Assembly: GCA_029775965.1 (NCBI GenBank)
Contig: JARVJU010000003.1
Location: 24,001 to 88,000, forward strand
Source: Nitrososphaeria archaeon
Lineage (GTDB): Archaea; Thermoproteota; Nitrososphaeria; Conexivisphaerales; DTJL01
Length of the DNA: 64,000 nucleotides
Direction of reading: 5' to 3'
Of this stretch, positions 8,455 to 17,669 are shown piece after piece. A model generated the notes under the pieces. The model saw only the letters and a list, made by a program, of their open reading frames with translations, searched no databases and was not told the DNA's origin. Within the stretch, counting starts at the first letter, position 1. Every line of letters begins with the position of its first letter. A program made the position numbers and the translations under genes.

Positions 8455-9441
8455 TTGCAAGTTGAAGCTCTTCAAACCGATGATCTGTCAATGTTGTCAA
8501 AAGAAAGTGTTTCGTTTCTTAGGGGTAGAAGAATTATCCTTCACAGGATAGGACAAGAAGAGAAGCCTTTTCTGGGCTGGAATTCTATAGGTGAAAACAG
8601 GCTTGACATAGTTGAATTTTCTGATACGAATAACAGACAGCCTGTTGCATCAATTGATTCTAGTGTTATACAAGTAGCAGAAACTGACGAAGGGTATGTA
8701 TTTGCAGCAAAGGGTTGCGTAGCTTATAATTTTTTGGATAAAAAGAGAACATTGATGTTTGGACCTGCCATTTACTACTGGGCAGAATCAACCTCCAGCC
8801 ATATAGAAGAAAGGCTTGGGGAAAAGATACCTAGCATATTCTTCCGCGATCCCCAGCTAGCAATGCGAGCGTTGAGGATCCTGCTCGAGAGGAACCTGAC
8901 ATTTAGAGCAGTAAAACAACTGCGGCATGGTACTGTACTTATTGATGGATCTCTGAAGTACTCTTCTATTGAGCCTCAGAATGCTGACCTCAGAAGTATC
9001 ATAATGTTGAGCAAAGAAAATTATGGAAGCTTGGCTGGAATAGCAAAGAAGACCAAGATAAAGGAATTACAAAGACTAGAGGGTCTGCTATTAACAAGAA
9101 ATTTTCCCTCATTCATAGACGTGACAGAGATAATGAAGATAGCTGGTGTTGAGATAGCAGGAAAGAGTTTCTTGGCAAAGTTGTCTGGCAATGCGCCTGC
9201 TCTCAGAGTAGATATAAGCCATGATGAAGGAGAAGATTTCTTCAGTAAGCTCATCAGTAGTGATGCAATTGTGAATGGTTATCCTGAGACACTTAGGGCA
9301 GCACATCTTCTTTCAATCTTCTCACCAGCAGATGAAGCTGCTGTCAAAGCTAGACTAGGTAAAATAGATGGATTGTCAATCTTGCCTGGATTCAACATCA
9401 GGCATATGCTACTAGGAACACTGGAGGTCAAAAGAAGATGA
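8455..9441 (+). CDS. nurA: NurA-family 5'-3' nuclease
   Basis: 328 residues. NurA acts with the HerA helicase to resect DNA ends during recombinational repair. The two metal-binding aspartate motifs are visible: VASIDSS near residue 65 and TVLIDGSL near residue 160, followed by a conserved-looking SKENYGSLAGIAKKTKI segment. TTG start at 8455 is preceded by GGTGA. The stop TGA overlaps the herA ATG (ATGA), so the pair forms a coupled operon. Mre11/Rad50, often adjacent in other archaea, is not in this window. Confidence 0.9.
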   Translation: MQVEALQTDDLSMLSKESVSFLRGRRIILHRIGQEEKPFLGWNSIGENRLDIVEFSDTNNRQPVASIDSSVIQVAETDEGYVFAAKGCVAYNFLDKKRTLMFGPAIYYWAESTSSHIEERLGEKIPSIFFRDPQLAMRALRILLERNLTFRAVKQLRHGTVLIDGSLKYSSIEPQNADLRSIIMLSKENYGSLAGIAKKTKIKELQRLEGLLLTRNFPSFIDVTEIMKIAGVEIAGKSFLAKLSGNAPALRVDISHDEGEDFFSKLISSDAIVNGYPETLRAAHLLSIFSPADEAAVKARLGKIDGLSILPGFNIRHMLLGTLEVKRR

Positions 9442-10901
9442 GGATACTGACAAAACAGAATGATGAGCTAAGAGTATTGGCTATGCCGGGAGAAAATATT
9501 AACAAAGGAGATTACCTCAAAATTTATGATAAATTGCAGGATTTATCACTTGTAGTTCAGGTATATGATATAGCGTACTTTGACTCATTAGGGATAGAGG
9601 AGGATATACTAAGGGATGAACTTTTTTCTTCCTCGGAGATAGTAAGGGAAGATCCTCTTCAGACAGAGAACCTAGGCTTAATGATCAAAGATGCAAGGGT
9701 TCTGATATGCAAGATAAGAGGTGTAGTGAAGAAGGATAGGAAGGAGAACGACTTTGGCTGGTTGCCAAGCAGAAGCATAAGCAAGATAGCGAAGCTTGGA
9801 ATAGAAGAAGTGGCAGCTCTTGCAGGATCTTCAGGGGAGAGAAGCATAAAACTTGGCTATTCTTTATCCGGCGAGGAATTTTCGATTCATGCAGAAGATT
9901 TGGATGGAAGACTAAATGTGATAACAGGTAGAAAAGAAGCTGGGAAATCTCATCTTGCAAAACTTCTTGTTTCTGGTCTGATTGACCATGGAGCTAGAGT
10001 TCTTGTTCTTGACATAAACGGTGAATATGGTGGCTTAGCTTTCGATAAGGATGGAGGGGCTAGCAGGTATGCAAAGAAGATAAAGGTTCTTCAACCAGGA
10101 TTCAACCTTAAATTCACTTTGCAATATCTCGGCAAGAGAGCAGTTGTAGACCTGATGCAGAATGTTCTTGATGCTCCTGGTGCAAGCTTAAGGGAGTTCA
10201 TGAGGATATGGGATTATCTCCAGCAATCAGGAAGTGTTTCTCTCGGCTCTCTCGAGGATGCAATTCTAAGATGGAAGTGCAATGAGCTTGTCAGGGATGC
10301 TTTACTTTCGAGGTACTATTCTCTTTTGGGTTCTGACCTAGTCACAGATAATGCAAGGTACGCTACAACATTAGAGGAGGAATTCTATTCTATCAATGAA
10401 GGAGGTGCGGTAATAGTATCTTTAGGAACCATAGGACCCGTAGCAAGAAGGCTTGTTGTAGAAGCTCTACTCGCAAAGCTGGTAGAGTCAGAGGAGCAAA
10501 GAAAGCTGGACCCTGTATTTCTTTTTGCCGAGGAAGCTCATCTTTATCTTAGGCATACGTACTGGGAAGATCTAATAACAAGAATGAGACATTTTGGCAT
10601 ATTCACAACATTTATAACAAATCAGCCAGATGCAATAAATGCTGGTATATACAGGCAAGTAGACAACATATTTCTGTACAACTTTACAAATGACAAGGAT
10701 GTAGATATGATTGCGCAGGCTTCCATGACAGATTTTGAAACTGTAAAGAGCATTATCAGATCATTACCTCCTAGGCATTGCCTTGTGCTTGGAAAAGTTG
10801 TTAACGACATGCCTGTAGTTCTAAGAGTAAAGGATACAGACTTTCAGACGTTAGGATTTACACGTCTTTTTTTCAATCAGCTGACAGCTAAGGTTCAGTA
10901 A
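9438..10901 (+). CDS. herA: HerA-like bipolar DNA helicase/translocase ATPase
   Basis: 487 residues. An N-terminal HAS-barrel-like region (about 1-120) precedes the FtsK/HerA ATPase core: Walker A GRKEAGKS near residue 164, a strand LVLDINGEYGG near residue 190 that is typical of HerA, Walker B VFLFAEEAHLYL near residue 355, and the C-terminal region THFITNQP-like FTTFITNQPDA. Forms hexamers that load NurA and drive end resection. Translationally coupled to nurA. Confidence 0.92.
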   Translation: MRILTKQNDELRVLAMPGENINKGDYLKIYDKLQDLSLVVQVYDIAYFDSLGIEEDILRDELFSSSEIVREDPLQTENLGLMIKDARVLICKIRGVVKKDRKENDFGWLPSRSISKIAKLGIEEVAALAGSSGERSIKLGYSLSGEEFSIHAEDLDGRLNVITGRKEAGKSHLAKLLVSGLIDHGARVLVLDINGEYGGLAFDKDGGASRYAKKIKVLQPGFNLKFTLQYLGKRAVVDLMQNVLDAPGASLREFMRIWDYLQQSGSVSLGSLEDAILRWKCNELVRDALLSRYYSLLGSDLVTDNARYATTLEEEFYSINEGGAVIVSLGTIGPVARRLVVEALLAKLVESEEQRKLDPVFLFAEEAHLYLRHTYWEDLITRMRHFGIFTTFITNQPDAINAGIYRQVDNIFLYNFTNDKDVDMIAQASMTDFETVKSIIRSLPPRHCLVLGKVVNDMPVVLRVKDTDFQTLGFTRLFFNQLTAKVQ

Positions 10902-10911
10902 GGCAACTGTT

Positions 10912-10921
10912 ATATATACAA
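10912..10921 (+). promoter_or_regulatory. TATA box of the XRE regulator
   Basis: TTATATATAC lies about 24 nt upstream of the ATG at 10940, the usual archaeal distance to a transcription start at or near the start codon, so this mRNA is probably leaderless. Confidence 0.6.
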
Positions 10922-10939
10922 TCGACAGATAACGGAAAC

Positions 10940-11647
10940 ATGCCAGATGCTGTTGATGAACTTGCAATAATGATAGCTGGAGAGCTTGCAATAAGCCCAA
11001 ACCCAGGAAAGGCGATGAAGACATGGAGGGAGAGGGCGGAAATAGGACAGGCTCAACTCGCTAGGGAGATGAGGATATCTCCATCTGTTCTGAGTGATTA
11101 TGAAAATGGAAGAAGAAAATCTCCAGGAACTGGCTTTCTAAAGAGGTTTGTTCATGCATTACTTGTGCTTGATAGAGAGCATGGGAGGCTTCTGCAGAAG
11201 AAGCCAGATGATCAGAGGGAACAGGCTATACTTTCCATAGGAGAATACCTTGAGCCTATAAAGGCGCAAAAGGTGGTAGATGCCTTAGGCTGCCAAATAC
11301 TGACAGGAGAGGATCAGTTAGAAAGATACCTATACGGTTTTACTGTGTTAGACAGCATAAGGACAATTTATGCTTTATCCGGTACAGAGTTCTATAAGAT
11401 ATTCGGTGCAACCACAGAAAGGGTGATAGTATTCACAAAGGTTGGTCTTGGAAGAAGTCCTATGGTGGCTGTGAGAGTTTCACAGCTTAAACCCAGAATG
11501 GTTGTTGTGCATGGTATAAAAGAAGTTGACCCCTTAGCTGTGGAGCTCGCAAAACAGGAGAGAATTATACTTGGTACATCTTTGCATCAGGAGGGCAAAA
11601 TTCCAGAGACACTTGCTGCGCTATCGAACATCTGGATAAACTATTAG
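10940..11647 (+). CDS. XRE-type helix-turn-helix transcriptional regulator (archaeal COG1395-like)
   Basis: 235 residues. The Cro/cI helix-turn-helix is at about 30-65 (GQAQLAREMRISPSVLSDYE, NGRRKSPG), followed by a helical linker and a C-terminal domain from about residue 125 (GFTVLDSIRTIYALSGTEFY and onwards) that is typical of a widespread archaeal regulator family of about 230-310 residues. The C-terminal domain probably senses a ligand; which one is unknown. Own promoter, single gene after nurA-herA. Confidence 0.85.
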   Translation: MPDAVDELAIMIAGELAISPNPGKAMKTWRERAEIGQAQLAREMRISPSVLSDYENGRRKSPGTGFLKRFVHALLVLDREHGRLLQKKPDDQREQAILSIGEYLEPIKAQKVVDALGCQILTGEDQLERYLYGFTVLDSIRTIYALSGTEFYKIFGATTERVIVFTKVGLGRSPMVAVRVSQLKPRMVVVHGIKEVDPLAVELAKQERIILGTSLHQEGKIPETLAALSNIWINY

Positions 11648-11780
11648 CATCTGTTAGACAAATTCTTTTCACTCGCTAGCTTGCAGATTGACTGATAACA
11701 ATTATAGCTAGGGTATAGCACTAGATACTTCGCATCTGGGTTCACAAGGCATAAGAACCATATACTTTTAGCCAGAGTGG

Positions 11781-12578
11781 ATGCCAAGTCTAGGACTGGA
11801 TTTACTTTTTTCCCTAGGCTTGATCATCGTTGGATATGCATCTTACAGAGCAAAAGCTACAGATGTATCTGGCAGCCTAGCAGCTATGCTGATAGGAATT
11901 ATTATAGGCTTTACGGCGGGGTGGCTGTGGGTGATCTATATTCTTGTATTTCTTGTAGCTGGCTCCCTCGCTACACACTTCAGATACAACGAAAAAGCAA
12001 AGCTCGGTGCAGCAGAGGAGAAGGGAGGGAGGAGAGGCGTGTCAAACGTTTTGGCGAACGGTTCCATAGCTCTTCTGCTTGCTATACTTTACTGGGCAAC
12101 AAAAGACTGGTACATAACCGGCATGTTCGTAGCAGCTGTTGCATCCCCTGCCGCTGATACTATGGCAACAGAGTTTGGTTTACTGAGCAAGACTAGCCCA
12201 AGGATGATTACTGATTTTACACCAACCCAACCCGGTAGGAGCGGGGGCATAACGCTACTTGGAAGCCTTGTCGGACTTGCAACCTCTGTTATCTTTGGAA
12301 TACTAGCAATTCTAATGGGTATCACAGATCTATCACTAGCAGCTATAGGCATAATAGGCGGGTTTGTTGGTGTCTTTCTTGATAGTTTTCTTGGCGCAAC
12401 TTTACAGAGCCTTTACCAATGCTATGTGTGCCAGAGATATACAGAAAAGAAATTACATTGCAATAAGCCTACGAAAAGAATACATGGTTATAGCTTGATA
12501 GATAATAACATAGTGAACCTGCTTGCAGGCGTAGGGGCTGTATCATCTGTTATTTTACTTGAGATTTTTCTTTTTTAG
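11781..12578 (+). CDS. DUF92 family membrane protein
   Basis: 265 residues, six or seven TM helices. The DUF92 signature regions are visible: RAKATDVSGSLAAMLIGI near residue 25, SPAADTMATEFG near residue 128, and GGITLLGSLVGL near residue 155. Plant VTE6 and bacterial relatives phosphorylate isoprenyl phosphates, so a polyprenyl-phosphate kinase role for lipid or quinone metabolism is possible, but archaeal members are not well characterised. Its 3' end overlaps the convergent dtxR-type gene by 24 nt. Confidence 0.85.
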   Translation: MPSLGLDLLFSLGLIIVGYASYRAKATDVSGSLAAMLIGIIIGFTAGWLWVIYILVFLVAGSLATHFRYNEKAKLGAAEEKGGRRGVSNVLANGSIALLLAILYWATKDWYITGMFVAAVASPAADTMATEFGLLSKTSPRMITDFTPTQPGRSGGITLLGSLVGLATSVIFGILAILMGITDLSLAAIGIIGGFVGVFLDSFLGATLQSLYQCYVCQRYTEKKLHCNKPTKRIHGYSLIDNNIVNLLAGVGAVSSVILLEIFLF

Positions 12579-12986
12579 CTTATCCAAAAGCTCGGAAATC
12601 TTCTGTAGTGTTATCGGATGCAGGTAATGTTCAATCAGCTCTGCATCTTCATAGGCAATGTGTTCATCTACTCCTATTAGCAGGAAAAATTCTGCCAGCA
12701 TCTTATGCCTTTCTTCCATTCTTTCTGCGAGTCTTCTTCCCTTTTGAGTCAGGCCTATGCCTCTGTACTTAACATATTCAACGTAGCCCTTATCCTTCAG
12801 CCTTTGCAGCATCAGAGTTACACTAGGCTTGCTTACACCAAGCCTCTCAGCTACGTCTGTCTGTGATGCATAGCCGTATTTTTTTATCAGGTGATTAATT
12901 ACTTCTACATAATCTTCAAGAGCTGCCTGTGTACCACCTTTTCCTCTGGATGGTCTATAGGACACTGCGTTTCTAGTTGCTGTCAT
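12555..12986 (-). CDS. DtxR/MntR-family metal-dependent repressor
   Basis: About 143 residues. An N-terminal winged helix (YASQTDVAERLGVSKPSVTL near residue 35) precedes the metal-binding dimerisation domain, with HKMLAEFFLLIGVDEHIAYEDAE and HYLHPIT supplying Glu/His ligands. The SH3-like third domain is absent, as in MntR. A TATA box reading CTTAAATAA (13011-13019, minus) makes ATG 12986 the likely leaderless start, rather than ATG 13004. Divergent from an Nramp transporter with two repeated sites between them, which suggests manganese- or iron-responsive repression of both. Confidence 0.9.
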   Translation of the reverse strand: MTATRNAVSYRPSRGKGGTQAALEDYVEVINHLIKKYGYASQTDVAERLGVSKPSVTLMLQRLKDKGYVEYVKYRGIGLTQKGRRLAERMEERHKMLAEFFLLIGVDEHIAYEDAELIEHYLHPITLQKISELLDKLKKKNLK

Positions 12987-13024
12987 GTAATATAAGCATT
13001 GCATACTCCATTATTTAAGTTTAG

Positions 13025-13060
13025 AAGTTATGTTATCTAAAAAAAGTTATATTTACCTAA
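13025..13060. promoter_or_regulatory. tandem candidate DtxR/MntR operators between divergent genes
   Basis: Two similar copies, AAGTTATGTTATCTAA (13025-13040) and AAGTTATATTTACCTAA (13044-13060), are spaced about 20 nt apart. The second contains the TATA-like TTATATTTA that should drive the Nramp gene, whose TTG start is at 13077. The first abuts the TATA box of the regulator. Occupancy would block both promoters. The repeat is seen; binding is inferred. Confidence 0.6.
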
Positions 13061-13076
13061 CTATGAACCATATTGC

Positions 13077-14333
13077 TTGAGTGATTCTGTGCAGGGCTCT
13101 GTATGGACTAGCGAAAAGTCATTCTTTGCAAAACTGCTAGCCTACACAGGGCCAGCACTCATTGTAAGTGTTGCATACATGGACCCTGGAAACTACGGTA
13201 CAGACATAGCTGGTGGAAGCAGTTTCAACTATGATCTTTTATGGGTGGTCTGGCTTGCAAGCTTTATGGCTATGCTTATGCAATATCTGTCTGGAAAGCT
13301 TGGAATAGCTACGGGCAGGGACCTTGCAGAGCAGTTGAAAATATCTCTTGCAAAAAAGAGGTATTATGTTCCTTACTGGCTTGCGTCAGAAGTAGCAATA
13401 GCTGCAACTGACCTTGCTGAGTATCTTGGTACAGTGCTTGCTCTAAATATGCTCTTTGGCATACCATTGCTTATAGCATCTATTTTTGGCGCTGCAGATG
13501 TTGTAATAATACTAGTGGCAGTTTCCAGAAGGTTCAGAGTGCTCGAGCATTTATTCGCATTATGGGTATCGATAATAGGTATAGGATTCCTCTATGAAAT
13601 ATTCTTGGTAAGACCGAGCCTTTCCCCAGTTGTGATTCATTCTTTCATTCCTGAGCTTAGTCCAGCAACTATAGCTGTTGCAGTCGGGATAATAGGTGCT
13701 ACTGTAATGCCTCATGCTATATACGTTCATTCCTGGCTCACAAAGAACAAGATAAAACAAGGGAGCAGAGAGGAGAAAAGAGAACTGCTAAAATTACACA
13801 GAGCTGAGACTATTTTATTGCTTGGTGTTGCTGCTTTTGTTAATGCTGCAATATTGATCATGGCTGCCGCAACTTTGTATCCAAGATATAGTTATGTAAC
13901 AGAAGTAAACCAGTACTATCTAATTTTGAGGCCTTTATTCGGCCCAGCAGCTGCTATCATATTTGCCACTACTTTGCTTGCTTCTGGTCTATCTTCCTCT
14001 ACCACTGGCACTCTTGCAGGACAAGCTGTTATGGAAGGATTGCTCGGTGCACGTGTAAATGTGTATCTAAGACGAATTGTAACGAGACTCATAAACGTGA
14101 TACCAACAACCTTAGCTATACTGATTGGAATAGCTCCCCTTGAACTTCTTGTATATAGTCAAGTTGTTCTCAGTTTAATGCTTCCTCTTCCTATGATACC
14201 TCTGCTCAAGTATACAAATGACAAAAGATTGATGGAAGAATTTGCAAACAGGAATTTAACTTCTATCATTGCTGTTCTTGTTGCCATTACCATTATAGCG
14301 TTTAACGCCTACTTGCTTCTCTCTTTATCGTAA
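13077..14333 (+). CDS. mntH: Nramp-family divalent metal (Mn2+/Fe2+) transporter
   Basis: 418 residues, eleven TM helices. The two metal-site motifs of the family are present: DPGNYGTDI in TM1 (about residue 35) and MPHAIYVHS in TM6 (about residue 213), with the methionine that favours manganese and iron over magnesium and calcium. Proton-coupled uptake at the cytoplasmic membrane. TTG start about 25 nt after the TATA element. Divergent DtxR-type regulator next door. Confidence 0.93.
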   Translation: MSDSVQGSVWTSEKSFFAKLLAYTGPALIVSVAYMDPGNYGTDIAGGSSFNYDLLWVVWLASFMAMLMQYLSGKLGIATGRDLAEQLKISLAKKRYYVPYWLASEVAIAATDLAEYLGTVLALNMLFGIPLLIASIFGAADVVIILVAVSRRFRVLEHLFALWVSIIGIGFLYEIFLVRPSLSPVVIHSFIPELSPATIAVAVGIIGATVMPHAIYVHSWLTKNKIKQGSREEKRELLKLHRAETILLLGVAAFVNAAILIMAAATLYPRYSYVTEVNQYYLILRPLFGPAAAIIFATTLLASGLSSSTTGTLAGQAVMEGLLGARVNVYLRRIVTRLINVIPTTLAILIGIAPLELLVYSQVVLSLMLPLPMIPLLKYTNDKRLMEEFANRNLTSIIAVLVAITIIAFNAYLLLSLS

Positions 14334-14420
14334 TTCAGCTAAACAGAAAACTCCTCTTTAAAAGCGAGCAAAAAGATGGGTGTAAAGCAAAAGTAATCTG
14401 TGACTTGAAAATTTCTTTAG

Positions 14421-16100
14421 TCAGCTATTCGAATTTCTCAGAAGCTCATCAACTACAGATTCCTGATTGACCCTTCGCTGCTTCCAAGTATCTCTTTCTC
14501 TGATCGTCACAGTGCTATCCTGAAGAGTCCTGTCATCAACAGTTACAGCAAAAGGGGTTCCTATTTCGTCCACTCTTGCGTATCTTCTCCCTATGGAGCC
14601 TGAATCGTCGTAAATGCATGGTATACCTGCCTTTTTTATCTTGCTGTAGATCTGCTGTGCTGTTTTCTCCATCTCTAATTTGTTCACCAAAGGGAATACC
14701 CCAGCTTTGATTGGGGCTAATCTGTATGGCAGGTGCATTACGTTCCTCTTATCCCTTATGTCATAGGCATAGAGAAGACATGCAAGCATAACCCTTTCTC
14801 CTCCAAAACTTGGTTCAACAACATGAGGTATGAATTTTCTACTCTGCAACATAACTTCTTCTTCTTTAATAATAATAAAAGATGGATCTACCGCTATACC
14901 TGCAATACTTTGTGGTGGGGTATTAGTTCTATCCTTTATGTTACTGTACTCCTTCATCACTTCCTTCCATCTGACAGGTTCTCTTTCTTTCAATTTTTGG
15001 ACATCTATAGACCAGACCCTCCTCTTCACCTTCTGCGGTTCATCAAGCTGAACGCTAGCTGTATATTCTGCTCCAGTCTTCTTCATATGTGAAGTAAGGT
15101 CATAATCCGTTCTGTAGGCATGACCAGCTACCTCAATCCAGCCAAGCTCGTACATGAATACCTCGTGGTCGAAGGTCTGAGCGGAATAGTGTGCTCTTTC
15201 ACCTGTAATTTTCTCCACAAACCTTTGCTTCTCTCTCGGAACACCCAAAGACTGCAAGAATCTCTGTGAAAGAGCCATAAAGTATGCGAGCCATTCTGTC
15301 TTTATAATGGAAGAAGCTAGTGCATCCATTATGCTTATTGCTACAGCATCCATCTCTCCTTGAAGAATCCTTCTTTCGTCAAGAATGTAGAGCTCTTCTT
15401 TAAGCACCTCATCTATATATTTGCATTTAGTATCATTGGGATCCATAAACAGCTCAAGCTCCAGCATATGGAATTCTCTGAGCCTTATTATCCCCTGCCT
15501 TGGAGATATTTCGTTCCTGAATCCTCTTCCTATCTGCGCTATACCGATAGGAATTCTACTCCTTTCTATCTGAAAAAGTCTGTTGAACTCTACGAATATT
15601 CCTTGAGCTGTTTCTGGCCTAAGGTATGCAATATTATCTGCGTAAGGACCGATCCTTGTTTCAAACATTGTCAGAAATGGCTTAACTTCCCAGCTTGTAG
15701 AGCCACATTCAGGACATCTTATAGCTAAGTCAGTAAGCTCCTTCTTTATCTGTTCTATGCTCAGAGATTCTTGTATTTTCTTGCCTGCGTCTGATAGAAG
15801 GTGATCGGCTCTATACTTTCTGTGACAATTAAGGCACTCAGCCATTGGGTCTTTAAAGTTAGCAACATGCCCTGAAGCCTCAAGCAGAGGCATAGGCATG
15901 AGACTTGGCGTATCTACTTCTACAAAGTCATGTGGCCTAACAAAAGTATCTCTCCACAGCTCTTCCACATTATTCATAAGCTTGACACCTAGGTCTCCCA
16001 AGACATAGAGACCTGCAGAGCCACCGTATGTTTCGTAAGCAGCCCAGAAGAAGCCTCTCCTCTTTGCTAGGTCTAATACATCGTTGACTCTATTCTGCAT
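14421..16100 (-). CDS. glyS: glycyl-tRNA synthetase, class II alpha2 type
   Basis: About 559 residues, the archaeal/eukaryotic-type enzyme. The N-terminal AKRRGFFWAAYETYGGSAGL, motif 2 region GRGFRNEISPRQGIIRLREF and motif 3 region (CLLYAYDIRDKR after PSFGGERVMLA) are visible. A zinc-binding pair is seen (CLNCHRKYR and RCPECGS), and the C-terminal anticodon-binding domain starts near LPYRLAPIKAGVFPLV. TATA-like CTTTAAG at about 16130 favours ATG 16100 over the in-frame ATG at 16124. Confidence 0.95.
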   Translation of the reverse strand: MQNRVNDVLDLAKRRGFFWAAYETYGGSAGLYVLGDLGVKLMNNVEELWRDTFVRPHDFVEVDTPSLMPMPLLEASGHVANFKDPMAECLNCHRKYRADHLLSDAGKKIQESLSIEQIKKELTDLAIRCPECGSTSWEVKPFLTMFETRIGPYADNIAYLRPETAQGIFVEFNRLFQIERSRIPIGIAQIGRGFRNEISPRQGIIRLREFHMLELELFMDPNDTKCKYIDEVLKEELYILDERRILQGEMDAVAISIMDALASSIIKTEWLAYFMALSQRFLQSLGVPREKQRFVEKITGERAHYSAQTFDHEVFMYELGWIEVAGHAYRTDYDLTSHMKKTGAEYTASVQLDEPQKVKRRVWSIDVQKLKEREPVRWKEVMKEYSNIKDRTNTPPQSIAGIAVDPSFIIIKEEEVMLQSRKFIPHVVEPSFGGERVMLACLLYAYDIRDKRNVMHLPYRLAPIKAGVFPLVNKLEMEKTAQQIYSKIKKAGIPCIYDDSGSIGRRYARVDEIGTPFAVTVDDRTLQDSTVTIRERDTWKQRRVNQESVVDELLRNSNS

Positions 16101-16187
16101 CCAAAAAAGCTCCAAGGTATGCATTCTTAAAGTTTTGAGCCAGTTGGTTAGATTTGTTCTGTATTAGCCTCGACTTTCTTCAATCAG

Positions 16188-16817
16188 TCATTCTTTCTTG
16201 TACTGAGCTCTAATCTTCGCTACCTGTTCATCACTGAGAATAGAAACACTACCAAGTTGCATCATAGCAATGTATATCTTTGCAGATTCTTCAAGCACTT
16301 CTATCTTTGATGCTGCATCATGCAATGTCTTTGCAAATGCAAAAAAACCATGATTCTTTATACCAACAACATCACAAGTTTCGAGAACCTTTGAAACTGC
16401 ATTCGCTCCCTCTTTACCTGGAGTAGCAAAGTCGACTACTTGCAATTTATGCACAGCAGCTGCATGCTCTGGGGTAACAGCCTTAAGCTCAAAACCGGAC
16501 GTTATAAGAGCTACAGCTGTTGGAGGATGACCATGAACAACAGCTGAAATATCCCTTCTTTTTCTGTATGCGATAAGGTGTGTCTGTAGCTCGCTAGAAG
16601 GAGTCTTCCCTCTAATTATCTTTCCTTCAAGTGTAACTTCTACCAGCTCTCCTTTAGCGATACCTCCTTTGAAGTATCCCGAAGGAGTAATAAGTATTCT
16701 ATCACTAGAAAGTCTCACACTTGCGTTTCCTCCTATGCCAGAAATAAGGCCTCTTAGATAGAGTCTCTTCATCGTGAAAGCCAATTGTTGCGCAGCCAAG
16801 TTGGAATGTCTTTCCAT
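16188..16817 (-). CDS. class II aldolase/adducin family protein (fuculose-phosphate aldolase-like)
   Basis: 209 residues. The fold signatures are in order: GIGGNASVRLSSDRILITPSG (phosphate loop) near residue 25, SSELQTHL near residue 77, metal histidines in VVHGHPPTAVAL near residue 95, and a third histidine in IKNHGFFAF near residue 152. Cleaves phosphorylated deoxy- or ketoses using a divalent metal. Substrate not determinable; archaeal homologues serve pentose or deoxynucleoside salvage or MIO-type pathways. Confidence 0.85.
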   Translation of the reverse strand: MERHSNLAAQQLAFTMKRLYLRGLISGIGGNASVRLSSDRILITPSGYFKGGIAKGELVEVTLEGKIIRGKTPSSELQTHLIAYRKRRDISAVVHGHPPTAVALITSGFELKAVTPEHAAAVHKLQVVDFATPGKEGANAVSKVLETCDVVGIKNHGFFAFAKTLHDAASKIEVLEESAKIYIAMMQLGSVSILSDEQVAKIRAQYKKE

Positions 16818-16900
16818 AACTTCAAGGATAAAAGGTCAGATATGTATGCCTATTGTTCAGAGTAGTCTAACTTTAAATCGCTTGCTTCAACAGCTATCTT

Positions 16901-16976
16901 GGGCCCGTGGCCAAGCATGGATTAAGGCATCAGCCTCCGGAGCTGAAGATCGTGGGTTCAAATCCCACCGGGCCCG
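16901..16976 (+). tRNA. tRNA-Arg(CCG), intronless
   Basis: Acceptor GGGCCCG (16901-16907) pairs with CGGGCCC (16969-16975), discriminator G16976, no encoded CCA. The anticodon stem TCAGC/GCTGA encloses loop CTCCGGA with anticodon CCG, reading CGG. T arm GTGGG-TTCAAAT-CCCAC. 76 nt in total. Confidence 0.95.
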
Positions 16977-17354
16977 CTCAGGTTCGATTTCTTAACGCAA
17001 ACCTCGATTTCATTATGTCGGTTCGCTTATACATTCTATGCAAGTTTCAGCTATCTCTTATAATCGATAATGTCTGTTTGACATTTTACAGGATGGCATA
17101 GCTAATGCTATCCACAAAAATTTATAGATTCCCGATCCTAGCATATTCATCGCTCTAGCCTTCACTTTCCTTTCAGGCTGCCGCTTAATCTCATCTCGCC
17201 TTAGTCGCAAAGAAATCAGCACATAATTACTGAGCACAACCTGGAACCTCATGTACTCTTGCTATCTAATTCTAATATGCTGCAGTATGAATAATTGATG
17301 CAGAACAAATTTTACACCTGCACTACCTTTTCCTTCATCAGCTAAATTATAGCT
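16977..17354. other. intergenic, no gene seen
   Basis: No reading frame with believable composition and no structured motif beyond scattered A/T-rich promoter-like words. Confidence 0.5.
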
Positions 17355-17522
17355 TTAACGTTCTATCCTGAAAATCTCCATGTGATGCTGATTAAAAAGA
17401 TGCTTGGTATATTCAGCAATTTCCTCATCGCTAAGATTCTCTCTGTTTTTCAGGATTTCATAGATAGCTATGCAGTATGAACATGGTTCCCAGGCAAAGC
17501 TGATAGTTGTTGTACTCTGCAT
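17355..17522 (-). CDS. 55-residue Cys/His microprotein
   Basis: ATG at 17522, TAA at 17355-17357. The sequence carries a CSYC pair at residues 14-17 and a histidine cluster (KHLFNQHHMEIF) near residue 40, a plausible C2H2/C2H-type zinc site, with a helical NRENLSDEEIAEY segment between. A TATA-like TTTTTAATC lies about 25 nt upstream on the minus strand, so the transcript should be leaderless. Below usual gene-caller length. Function unknown; a small DNA- or protein-binding zinc finger is an inference. Confidence 0.6.
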   Translation of the reverse strand: MQSTTTISFAWEPCSYCIAIYEILKNRENLSDEEIAEYTKHLFNQHHMEIFRIER

Positions 17523-17669
17523 ACTTATAGCTATTATAGTACATGATTAAAAATCTATCTGAAATCTAGATGTGAAATCTATACAGCCTTGGACTTCGCA
17601 TTTACCTCTTACAGGTGTAAGTTTGAATCCTATCCAAGCTTTTAATATCAAAGCTATAAAGGGCTTTGC

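Noticed and set aside
17611-17640. GTTTGAATCC resembling a tRNA T arm
   Set aside because: No matching acceptor, D arm or anticodon stem upstream.
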